A stretch of DNA of 64,000 nt from contig NZ_CP182485.1 of assembly GCF_048282545.1 (NCBI RefSeq), positions 1,674,001 to 1,738,000 of the forward strand, read 5' to 3'. Each line of letters begins with the position of its first letter. The first letter of the stretch is position 1. Both the position numbers and the translations under genes were made by a program. This DNA is from Opacimonas immobilis (GTDB taxonomy: Bacteria; Pseudomonadota; Gammaproteobacteria; Enterobacterales; Alteromonadaceae). Shown here one piece after another: positions 16,577 through 26,100 of this stretch. The notes beneath the pieces are model-generated. The model ran no database searches. It was not told the DNA's origin and saw nothing but the letters and a program-made list of their open reading frames with translations.

Positions 16577-18452
16577 GTTCACGCGGTGTGTGTTGCTGTT
16601 TAGCGGATTCGCCATCCTGGCGACGGTCTTCATCATGATACTGCTTGAGCAATACAAAATCCCCGCGGACGCGCTGAGTATCCACAGCGTGCTCGACGTC
16701 GACACCGGTCAAACCTTGTCATTGCCACTGCGCCGGATGAATCACACGGGCGAATCACAACAATATCGGTTCCGTGCTGAACTGCCTAAATCGGTTTTCT
16801 CTGACCACGCGGGGGATGAACCTTGGTATCTGTATCTGCCACGGTTTGAACAAAACATCACGGTTACGGTCAACGGCAAACGCATTTCCGCATCACACAA
16901 CACCTCTGCCTGGCGAGGGCCATTGGTCTTTAATTCGGCGTTTATGCTCATCCCAACCGAACTTGTGTCTCAATCTCAGGTTCAGGTTGAGGTGGTGATC
17001 CGCACCACTACCTTACCTCCGGTCAGCTTGTATCCCTTGTATATTGGAACCTACTCCCAGTTGGGACCCATTTACACTCTGCAAGTTCTCCTTGAGTACG
17101 ATGTGCGCCTGATCAGTACAGTGTTGCTGTGCATTGTCTGTGTCATGGCCTTGATCGTGTTTGTCAAAACGCCCACGCAACGAGCCTACTTGTGGTTAGC
17201 GTTGGCGTGTGGTTTGTTTTTGCCGATCCGCATCACCAATATCGTGCCGCTTGCGGAAGAGTGGCTGATGTATATCCCTTGGTTGTATTTTTTGCTGCCA
17301 TTTGCCGCGCTGTCGATTTTGCATTATGTGCGGTATTTATCGGAAGCCTCTCGGTTTAACATTCCTTTACTTGCCCTGGCGTTGACGACCGTTGTGGGCG
17401 CGTTGTGCGCGGGATTAGGTCTATTGCCACTGCGTCAATCGGTCATCTTATTTGTCTTCCCATGGATCTTGGTGACACTCGCCGGTGCCGTGTATTTGCT
17501 GATCCAGCATGCCCATCGAACGGGGTCCTGGGTCTTTGTGCTGTTACTCACGTGCTTATTGGGGGTATGCATTGGGGTGGCACACGATGTATTGGTGCTC
17601 AATAACCTACTCGATCACGCCTTCATGGTGTCCTATCTGTGCGTTTTCTGCTTAATGATTGCTTTGTTGTTGCAGCTATACTACAAATTGGTCAGTCTGT
17701 TGGATATCGTCAATCATGCCAACGAGCGCTTAGTCGATGAGTTGGCCAAAAAAGAAGCCGCATTGCAACACAGTTATCAAGAACGCCAGGCCTTCGTTGT
17801 GCAACAATGTCTCAATGCTGAACGCGATCGCATCACGGCAGAATTGCACGATGGAGTCGCTGGACATTTAACCTCCATTCTGACCATTGCGAATGCCGCT
17901 GATCCCAAAGCGCATCCAAACCAATCCATCGTGTCTTTAACCAAGTACGCCATCAATGATGTGCGGTTGTTGGTCGATACGTTCTCCAGTGTGGGATCCG
18001 ATCCGAATGTACTCTTTGCCATCATCAAAGAGCGCTGTTTTAGTCCATTGGCGAGTGCCAATATCCGTTTGCATTGGGACGTTACGACCATCCCTGAGCA
18101 TTTATCCATTGATCCGGCGTTGGGTCTGGATTTGATTCGGATCATGCAAGAAATTTTGAACAATGCCATCAAGCACGGCGCTCCCACTGAGTTGTCGTGT
18201 GTCAGTGACATAGACCAACACACACTGACCATCACGGTGACGAACCAAGGCGGTATCGCACTGGACCACTCACGTTGTGCGTCGCCGGGACACGGATTAC
18301 TCAATATCCGCAAACGCATTGCCAAATTTCCAGCGGGTGCGTTTGCGCTGCTGCCCATCGCGACAGGCGCGCGTGCGGTATTGTCGTTTTCGTTGGTGGA
18401 TCGTCCGGCCGAGCCGACGCATCCTCCCACTTCCACTCATTCTGTCACATAA
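16569..18452 (+). CDS. 7TM sensor histidine kinase (7TMR-DISM type, NarX-like kinase core)
   Basis: 627 aa from ATG 16569, whose ATGACTAA overlaps the regulator's stop. One N-terminal membrane helix, an extracytoplasmic beta-sandwich (about 30-155, like 7TMR-DISMED domains that bind carbohydrate-like ligands), seven closely spaced membrane helices (about 170-390), a short coiled coil, then a HisKA_3 core with ERDRITAELHDGVAGHL (His about 428) and a HATPase domain with N-box QEILNNAIKHG and G-box GHGLLNIRKRI. It should phosphorylate the adjacent NarL-type regulator. The ligand is unknown; a polysaccharide or envelope signal is plausible from the family. Confidence 0.88.
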   Translation: MTKFTRCVLLFSGFAILATVFIMILLEQYKIPADALSIHSVLDVDTGQTLSLPLRRMNHTGESQQYRFRAELPKSVFSDHAGDEPWYLYLPRFEQNITVTVNGKRISASHNTSAWRGPLVFNSAFMLIPTELVSQSQVQVEVVIRTTTLPPVSLYPLYIGTYSQLGPIYTLQVLLEYDVRLISTVLLCIVCVMALIVFVKTPTQRAYLWLALACGLFLPIRITNIVPLAEEWLMYIPWLYFLLPFAALSILHYVRYLSEASRFNIPLLALALTTVVGALCAGLGLLPLRQSVILFVFPWILVTLAGAVYLLIQHAHRTGSWVFVLLLTCLLGVCIGVAHDVLVLNNLLDHAFMVSYLCVFCLMIALLLQLYYKLVSLLDIVNHANERLVDELAKKEAALQHSYQERQAFVVQQCLNAERDRITAELHDGVAGHLTSILTIANAADPKAHPNQSIVSLTKYAINDVRLLVDTFSSVGSDPNVLFAIIKERCFSPLASANIRLHWDVTTIPEHLSIDPALGLDLIRIMQEILNNAIKHGAPTELSCVSDIDQHTLTITVTNQGGIALDHSRCASPGHGLLNIRKRIAKFPAGAFALLPIATGARAVLSFSLVDRPAEPTHPPTSTHSVT

Positions 18453-18463
18453 GGAGACGCATC

Positions 18464-20350
18464 ATGTTGCACAGAACAGTATTGACCATGGCGTTACTCA
18501 TCGGCCTCAGCGGGTGTCTGAGTGATTCCGATGATACCCCGCGCATCGATCGCAGCCAAGGCCCCAACCTCACCATCACCACCATTGACGTGGCTAACCT
18601 GAACTATTATGTACCCGGTGAAACCATTCGCGTGGATTTTGAGCTGGTGGTGCAGGAGTTGGATTACCCCGATGTGGACATTGATTTTTATGTCGTGCAT
18701 GCTCAAGACTCAGCAGGAGAAGGCGAAGAAATCGAGGAAACCCATTATTTGGGGACCAAACGCTTATCCAAGGTCGAAAATGGGTCGGTGATTGCCTCAT
18801 TTGTTGAGACCGTTCCTGACGTGACCATCACCGGCAACTATTGGATCATGGCCGTAGTAGACCCACAAAATACCGTGGAGGAGGCCTTTGAAGACGACAA
18901 TCATCCCAACCTTGAGAATGAAGCCCATACCGAAGGCAATTTTCCGTATGCGATTGTCGATCTCGAGCATACGTTCAAACACGATTTTGCCATTGTCAAC
19001 GCCGCTCTGAGCGAAGAAGTCCTTGTTTTAGATACCCCTGCGGTGCATGCCAACACTGCACTGGGTACCAATAACGCCGACATGCATGGGTACATCGATG
19101 CGCTGTATTATGGTCAAGAAGTGGCTCAAGCCAAATTGCTGGTGGAAGTCATGATTGATGGGAATTATGAGCCCATCGAGATCTGGGTTAATCAGGTCGA
19201 CCAAGCCACCACCTTGGATCAAGAAGGGTATCAACTGTCTAAGCCCATGGATTTTACCTATAACCGAGAAGAGCATATCTTTGGTCTGGATCTGCGCTTG
19301 ACGCAATCTCAGATTGAACGCTTGTACGCCTCGTACGACGCCAGTCAGCGCAATACGTTATCAGTGCGATTTGAGGTGGTGGATAACACGGACTACCAAG
19401 AAGAGTTTGATGACAGTAATAATATTCTGGATCTAGAAGTCCCTCTGTATTTCTTTGAAGATGAGACCGAAGCGACTTCTGGTAAGGCTGCCAAAGCGTA
19501 CTCCTTTGACAACGGCCAGTTTGACGTTAATAGCGGGTACAGCAATGGGTTTGGGGACGCCTCCAAATTTAAGGTCGGAATTGATTTTGACTCGGACATG
19601 CAAATCGATTTGCCGACCGGATCGGCGCATTTTGAAGCCGCCGGCGCCATGGATTTATACGTCTTCAACAAAGCCAATAGTATCTTCAGTATCGATGTGG
19701 ACAGCAAAGCCTCGGTGACAGGCGAAAACACTGGCGTGTCTGGCGATGTGGTGTTATTCAACAAAACCGTGTACGAGCAATCCATTTGGCGGGATGCGTA
19801 TACGTTGGATTTTTCCAAAACTTGGGAAGAAAACAAAACCTTGGTTCAGTCTACGTTCTTCATCGGGCCAGTGCCATTGTCGGTGGAAGCCGGAATCAGT
19901 GGCGAAATGGGAATGGGCGCGAACTTGACCTATGAAGCACTCACGTTGACGGTGACCGGTGACTTATTCAAAGCCAGTTTAGGCGGTGCGGCCAATGGCG
20001 GGATCAACACCGGTGTCGCAAAAGCCGGTATCACCTTGGATTTGACGGTCTTAGAAAACGTATTAGCCATGGAAGCCACCACGGATATGCGCGCCTATGA
20101 CAACAACACCGGTGGGCCAACCATTGATTGGTCGTTTGCCATTGTGGATGACATCAATGCGATTGAAGGCAAGTTTGGTTTATATGCTGAGACCTATGGT
20201 TTGAAATGGTGTAAGAAAAAAATCTTCGGTAAAAAAATCAAATACCCCTGTGGCACCAAAACGTACCATTATGACTATTGGTTCTATCAAACGCCGAGTA
20301 TTTTTTCTAAACATTGGACCATTTATAGCGAATCAGGTCGGTTACAATGA
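18464..20350 (+). CDS. CARDB-like lipoprotein of the curli-like operon
   Basis: 628 aa from ATG 18464, with SD AAGGAG at 18451-18456. Lipobox LSGC (about Cys16). Residues about 25-130 (LTITTIDVANLNYYVPGETI, MAVVDPQNTVEEAFEDDNHPN) and a second unit to about 330 (VVDNTDYQEEFDDSNNILDL) resemble CARDB/APHP beta-sandwich domains, in which a conserved D/E-DNN turn closes the domain. The remainder is beta-rich with many acidic residues and ends in a lysine- and Cys-containing segment (WCKKKIFGKKIKYPC). No curli protein of this kind is known to me. Its position between the kinase and the HEAT-repeat gene suggests an outer-membrane accessory component. Confidence 0.75.
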   Translation: MLHRTVLTMALLIGLSGCLSDSDDTPRIDRSQGPNLTITTIDVANLNYYVPGETIRVDFELVVQELDYPDVDIDFYVVHAQDSAGEGEEIEETHYLGTKRLSKVENGSVIASFVETVPDVTITGNYWIMAVVDPQNTVEEAFEDDNHPNLENEAHTEGNFPYAIVDLEHTFKHDFAIVNAALSEEVLVLDTPAVHANTALGTNNADMHGYIDALYYGQEVAQAKLLVEVMIDGNYEPIEIWVNQVDQATTLDQEGYQLSKPMDFTYNREEHIFGLDLRLTQSQIERLYASYDASQRNTLSVRFEVVDNTDYQEEFDDSNNILDLEVPLYFFEDETEATSGKAAKAYSFDNGQFDVNSGYSNGFGDASKFKVGIDFDSDMQIDLPTGSAHFEAAGAMDLYVFNKANSIFSIDVDSKASVTGENTGVSGDVVLFNKTVYEQSIWRDAYTLDFSKTWEENKTLVQSTFFIGPVPLSVEAGISGEMGMGANLTYEALTLTVTGDLFKASLGGAANGGINTGVAKAGITLDLTVLENVLAMEATTDMRAYDNNTGGPTIDWSFAIVDDINAIEGKFGLYAETYGLKWCKKKIFGKKIKYPCGTKTYHYDYWFYQTPSIFSKHWTIYSESGRLQ

Positions 20351-22083
20351 GTATGACCTGGCGCCAACGAGCGTCTCTTGCTGTCAGTGCGCTGTGCCTT
20401 GGCGCATTGTCTGCTCACGCTCTGGCCTTGTGTGAACGCACCTTTGCGGTGACCATCGACACGCAAAGCACCTTTGCATTGACGCAACAAACCGACACCA
20501 TGCAGCAATCGGTGCGTTTGTCCATAAGGCCGTTACCCAACACACCGCTGCCAGACGGGCAAACCGGGCAATGGCTTGGGATCCAAGTCGAACCTATTGC
20601 CTCTAGCGGTACCGCTGCGTCTGCGATGGAGCCGTCCATACCGCCTTTTGGTATGTTATTCGATCCGTATGGCGTGATTGTGGACCAGATGTTTTTGCCT
20701 GGGTTATCAGATGCTCAGCGTCAACAAGCCATGGGCTATGCGTACTGGTTGCAGGTGCCACAACACACCACCTCGACGCAGACCCCAACCATACCGGCCA
20801 AAGGCATTCGTTATCAGGATAATAACGGCCAGTTTGAACCCCAATTTATCATGAGCGAACCCACTCAGTTAGCTTATCGCAACACGGGGTATCTGTCGGT
20901 GGATCCGCAATTGGGTCAAGATATTGTAGTGGAGGAGGCACAAGCGTCTTACCAGTTGGATGCGTGTGGGTTTGCGGATTTTACGCAGCACACCTGGCTC
21001 ACCTACACCCACCCTGCATCCGCTCAATTGTCATTGCGTGCACAACAGCATGTGCAAGGTAAGGTGATCCCAGCGGATCCAGACACGTTATTGTGGCAAC
21101 TGCCGGATAATCTGCGGTTATGGCGCACTGCGCCGTCAACGCCACTGAGCGAGACGCAACGCAACGCATTGACGCAACAGCTAGAAAAATGGCTCAACAC
21201 CACCGATTGGTTGAATCAACCCCCTGGGGAACTGAGTGAGGCATTGCGTGCATTTGATGCTGTGCTGGACTATATTCCCGAGTTACTTTTGCACCAAGGG
21301 TGGAGTGACGCACAACAGATGCGTATTATCCATGCCTTGGGATTACTTGACACACCACGGGCACAATCGAGCTTGGTGAGTATGTTGACGCAGGACGCGC
21401 ACACCGAGACCAATCAATTTCGTGCCTTACGCGCATTGACGCAAGGTGATACGGCATTATCCGAAGAGGCGGTCCTCGCGTTAATGGCACACACCGACGT
21501 GGCGTTGCAACGGCAATCCGAGATGGACCACGCGTTATTGTTGCACATTGGTATTTTGTATGACGTACGCCCAAAGACAGCCTTGTCTGCCAAGTTGTTA
21601 AATGGGTTGCACGAAGCGTTGCACGCAGCCCCTGATCACAAGACACAAGCCACATTAATTGCGGCAGTAGGCAATACCGCACACCCAGACAGCGTAAAAA
21701 TTCTGGCGCGTTTTCAACACGCTACGGATCCTGCAATCGTCGACAATTTGGCGTTCAGTCTGGGACAGATCCAAGGAGAACAGTCCTTACAGGTATTGAC
21801 GCATTTGCTCAACCGTGAGGAAGTGTTGCACAAAGCCAGTGTGATAGGGGCCTTGCACGCGTTTGATTTGGACACTGGCGCCATGCAAACCATTACCACG
21901 CTGGCTGAACAGCAGAACGATCATCAGACTCGCCGTGCGGCCATCAAAACCTTGGGGGCCCAAACCCATCGTAAAACGGAAGCCGCGGCGATGTTGCGCC
22001 ATCTATTGCAAAATGAGTCCAATAAAGCCAATTTTAAACGGGCCGCCAAAGCGATTGCTGAATTGGAGCGAGAGGGAGGGTAG
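20347..22083 (+). CDS. Exported HEAT-repeat protein of the curli-like operon
   Basis: 578 aa. The ATG overlaps the previous stop as ATGA. Cleavable signal peptide (to about residue 27, SAHALA). The N-terminal half (30-270) is beta-rich and unrecognised; from about 310 to the end there are repeated two-helix units with the HEAT/PBS-lyase pattern (e.g. LDTPRAQSSLVSML, HPDSVKILARFQHATDPAIVDNLAFSLG). A periplasmic scaffold or chaperone-like role for the secreted subunits, in place of CsgE/CsgC, is inference only. The final 21 codons and stop are inside a 67-bp sequence repeated perfectly at 32135-32201, beyond the following two genes. Confidence 0.8.
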   Translation: MSMTWRQRASLAVSALCLGALSAHALALCERTFAVTIDTQSTFALTQQTDTMQQSVRLSIRPLPNTPLPDGQTGQWLGIQVEPIASSGTAASAMEPSIPPFGMLFDPYGVIVDQMFLPGLSDAQRQQAMGYAYWLQVPQHTTSTQTPTIPAKGIRYQDNNGQFEPQFIMSEPTQLAYRNTGYLSVDPQLGQDIVVEEAQASYQLDACGFADFTQHTWLTYTHPASAQLSLRAQQHVQGKVIPADPDTLLWQLPDNLRLWRTAPSTPLSETQRNALTQQLEKWLNTTDWLNQPPGELSEALRAFDAVLDYIPELLLHQGWSDAQQMRIIHALGLLDTPRAQSSLVSMLTQDAHTETNQFRALRALTQGDTALSEEAVLALMAHTDVALQRQSEMDHALLLHIGILYDVRPKTALSAKLLNGLHEALHAAPDHKTQATLIAAVGNTAHPDSVKILARFQHATDPAIVDNLAFSLGQIQGEQSLQVLTHLLNREEVLHKASVIGALHAFDLDTGAMQTITTLAEQQNDHQTRRAAIKTLGAQTHRKTEAAAMLRHLLQNESNKANFKRAAKAIAELEREGG

Positions 22084-22086
22084 CCG
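22020..22086 (+). repeat. 67-bp direct repeat, left copy
   Basis: Covers the last codons and stop of the HEAT-repeat gene plus 3 bp. Perfectly identical to 32135-32201 (offset 10,115 bp). Interpreted as the left junction of an inserted block. Confidence 0.85.
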
Positions 22087-22177
22087 ATGGAAAGACGGAC
22101 ATAGTAAGAAAAATTCTTACTGCAATTTTCATAAAAAAATATAAAGATGTATATAACGTGTACCGGACAAGCATATT

Positions 22178-23119
22178 ATGAACGCAATATCCAAAATTCT
22201 CTTCGTCTTGATATCAGCACAACTCATCGCATGTGGTGGTGAGACATCAACAGGCGAAGAACGACCGCCCAACAATTCGAATATTCGGTTTCAACAAAAC
22301 GAAAATGAAAGTGCACCTAATCCCAACCTTGTTAGGTTGCCTCAAGATGTCAACCCTGAATTTGTCAATGTTATCCCCACGAATACGATACAAGAAAATG
22401 ACCAAGTCGTCGCGAACGCGATACAACAAATAACCGGGTTAGAGAAAATGGTTTTTCCTCAACTTGAAGGGGAATGGCAAGGCGAAATGGCGGTTAAAGG
22501 GACGAAGCAAGACACATTATTGTTCGTGGATAAGTTTGGCATGGTCATGATTGACCTGCCGGATTTGGCCAAGATAACCCACTTAACGGATATCAAACCA
22601 CATGAAGAGAACGCCTTTTTGGCTAATATGACCCTCAATGGTCAGCAACTACCCATAAAAGTTGAGTACAGCAATGCGCGCATCGAGTTTATCGCCAGAA
22701 ATGCTGAAAGCGTAGAGTACACATTCGCCACTTTTGGTCGAAAAAAACAACAGACCCAGTTGGACATTGCAACGCTGAACGATTTGAAATTGTCCTCCAA
22801 ACCGTCCACAGATCAGCAAACTGGATTAGAGATGTATTTTGACAAGAGTGGTAATGGCGTCATGTCTTTGGGTGATTGTAAAATGTCGGCAAATGCTGTC
22901 GATAATATCACCTTCACTACTATCCGATTTATACCCAGAGAGGATGCAAAATGCCAAGGGTTTGGTTTGAAAAATGCGTCCACAAGCATTGTCAAAATGA
23001 ACCAAAACAATGAACTGGAAATTCGATTTTTGGATGAAAAGAACACTCGAAGTCAAAGATTGAATATTGACCTCGAAACATTACTAGTAAGCTCTGCAGT
23101 GGTTGAAAACGGAAAATGA
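22178..23119 (+). CDS. Lipoprotein partner of the giant surface protein
   Basis: 313 aa. Signal peptide and lipobox QLIAC (Cys about 19), followed by a Gly/Glu/Asn-rich linker. Later segments (EGEWQGEMAVKGTKQDTLLF, FGLKNASTSIVKMNQNNELEI) look like beta strands of a lipocalin-like barrel, but no family is recognised. The stop overlaps the start of the giant gene as ATGA, so the pair is translationally coupled and likely works together, for example as an outer-membrane anchor or export partner (inference). Codon usage is more A+T-rich than in the operon upstream. A small hairpin (22103-22121) lies in the 94-bp gap before it. Confidence 0.7.
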   Translation: MNAISKILFVLISAQLIACGGETSTGEERPPNNSNIRFQQNENESAPNPNLVRLPQDVNPEFVNVIPTNTIQENDQVVANAIQQITGLEKMVFPQLEGEWQGEMAVKGTKQDTLLFVDKFGMVMIDLPDLAKITHLTDIKPHEENAFLANMTLNGQQLPIKVEYSNARIEFIARNAESVEYTFATFGRKKQQTQLDIATLNDLKLSSKPSTDQQTGLEMYFDKSGNGVMSLGDCKMSANAVDNITFTTIRFIPREDAKCQGFGLKNASTSIVKMNQNNELEIRFLDEKNTRSQRLNIDLETLLVSSAVVENGK

Positions 23120-26100
23120 AACACTTTTTACTCATATTTACATTGTTCGTAGTCACCATACTCTTAACTGGATGTCGTGATAATTTTTATGTCGAAATTG
23201 AATGCAAGAGCTGTCTGGATAAATCTGGCAATGTTGATGGACGAAGTACGGACGGTCAAGGTGTATTTGCGATCTACATGATCAGTGATGGTAATGTGGT
23301 GGATGCACGTTACTTTACAGAGGATGGAAATGAAACATCCGATTTGTTTACCGCGTTTGGAAATGAACATTTTTTACCTGAGTATCTGTTAGATGAAGGC
23401 GAAGCTCGTAACAGTTTCAACAGAAGTAAACGATTATACCCTTTTAGAAACCTTCCCGGTGACGACTATCTGGATGTTGAGACCTCTAAAGCCCTCGTCC
23501 CTTCACAAATGCCGAGTGCTGACGATAACAACTACGACGTAACACGTAACATTGCCAAAAATACATCAGCATTTCGTTTCACTATCCCATTTGGTTCAAA
23601 AATATATGACGATGGCGATGAGGAGTTTCAAACCGCCTTTGGTAATGGTTATGTGTCACTTGATAATCCCATCGATAAAGTGATTGTTGTGACCCCTTTA
23701 GGCGGGGTTTTTGCAAGTCAATGCGTGCCATACCGTGATTTTTTTCAAAGTATGAATCCATCAAACCGTTTCAAAGATGTTATTTGTAACAACTTTTCGC
23801 ATACCTATCTTTACGATCCTATTTATTACATTAGTTCATCAGCTACTGATCAACTTGACGGTTTAGCGGGTGAAGCTTTCTTTCTCGCTTTCCTTTACAA
23901 CCCAGGTTCTTTTGTACCCTTTATAAAAACAACGAACTATAGGGTATCTAATATCGACCAACTTAATGCGTTTCCACCCTATAATTTACGATCCTATACC
24001 TATTATGACGGTTTAGAAAAATTACAAGAACTCACTGGTTCAAATGATTTTAAAAACATTGTCATTAAATCAGACATTCCCTTTACCGTTTATGCCATCG
24101 ACGAGTTAACGTCACCGAATATTGCAACACCTCTAGAGTGTCTTGTTCAAGAAGGCAAAATATCAAACTTAGCGATCAATGATGAGCAAACACTTTTAAC
24201 GTTAAATACATCAGTAAAAATATCCCCTTACATTGTTTTAAATGAATTTAAAAAAAACTCTTCTCTTTCAAGAATTGAAGAAGTTCAAATTTTAAGTCAT
24301 GTTTCTAATGCTAATGGTGAACCTTATTATGCTTCCTTTGAAGGCATCAACCTATTCGAATTGTGTACAAATCAGAATTGTGACCCCATGACCATAAAAC
24401 CGTATTCTTATAGTGAAAACGGTTTTTATCTCCACGATTTGTACAGCGATGAAAGCATGACCATTGAAGATAATTGTCAATCCAATTCGATCAGTGATAT
24501 CGCGCTTTATGGTAAATATTCAAACAACACAGTCAATCGTGTCGGAGAGACGGTTCGTATTCAAGTTGACTTTACTTTTCCAACAAAAGTCAGCCCTTCA
24601 GGTCGAAACAATTTTTCAGACCACAGCATTACGTTTTCAATCGGCGAGCAAGTGGTAACGGCTTTTGGTGATGAGATAATCACGGATGGCTTATCGACAG
24701 AACAAATTGAAAATAACTATATTTCAGGAATGGTGTTTGCATTTACCGTGACTGAAGACATGTATTCAGAAGATGGTATTCAATTCAATGATTCTCGTGA
24801 TGAGCTGTATTTTGATAAGCGTTATGTTTCGTTCAATCTAAGACAGTTTGAGAGGGCTATCCCAATGCATGATAGTTTGACGATTGCCAGCAACAATGTC
24901 TCTATCATGCCAGAAGTTAATGCACCGAGTGTTCTCGAATACCAAGCGATCCTGTCGCAGGAGATGCATGTTTCTCCGAATTTTAAATTGGATGATAATC
25001 AGTCGACGGCTAACGCAAAAGGCTCAGGTCCGTATTGGTCTGAAGGCCGTTTGTCTTCCGCAATATACGAAACCGCAATCGATATTTTGCCGTGGCAAAA
25101 TAATACCACGCTATCGTACCGAGTTCATTTTTCAGATGAGATATCTGGATTAGATACGGATGATTTTCAGTTAGTGGATATCAATGGTCAAGCTTCTGCT
25201 GCTATCCTTGAAGTACGTCCGGCGACATTAACCGGGGCCGCGACACGATCTCAGAAAACATCATCTGACCGATATATTGTGACAATAGGAGAGTTTTCAG
25301 GACAAACTGCGTTTAAACTGGTACTAAAAGACGACGCCACATTTTACTCATCGGTGGGCGGTCGAGAAATTGAGGGCGTTGTTGAAAACTATTCAAATAT
25401 GGATTTTTACGAGTTACCAGGGAGTATTATTCGCTTCAATGACGCGTTAGATACCCCCAAGCTTGGCGAGTTAATCACCTCTGATTCATTTTATCCCAAT
25501 GGTGTGCCGACCGAAGTCAATATGTCACTGAATACCATCTTGCCAACCTTTATCCCCTCAAGAGACCATTTCGAAATTATCATTTTGTTGAAAGACGGTA
25601 CGAGTTTCTCTAAGTTGGAACAGGATATTCAACTGAGTATTACTCCCACCTATGATGTGTGGTTAGAAGAGTTCCCTCATTTTTACAACCTTAAAATAGA
25701 TTTATCCTCTCTAGCGCAAGCCAATATTGATTTTGCTAATTTGACGGTTTTTGTCAACACAGAAAATACACAGCCGCTTATGACAAAATGGGGTATAAGT
25801 CATCTTAATGCCATTGGGAGTACAGTCAATATCACAGCACCGACCGTTGATAATATTCGACTGCACTCTGTAGACAATTCGCAGGTCACATTTGCGTTAG
25901 ATACCAGCGAATCGGTGTACATAAAAAACACGGAGGATTTCTTACAATGTTGTCAGCTGCAAACCGCTGCCGGCACGATATTACCATTGGCATTAACAGG
26001 CCTGAACGAAGGCACTACCTTTTTGTTGCAAGCGGATGTATCGGATTTGTCTCACAATGAACGACTCACATTCTCGTTAGAACAATGGAATTTTCCTTTA

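Noticed and set aside
17777..18436. 219-codon minus-strand frame inside the histidine kinase gene
   Set aside because: Fully antisense to a gene with clear HisKA_3/HATPase motifs; no SD and no protein-like motifs.
22103..22121. AGTAAGAA-AAA-TTCTTACT hairpin near the left edge of the insertion
   Set aside because: No T-tract and no matching sequence at the right edge, so neither a clear terminator nor a terminal inverted repeat.
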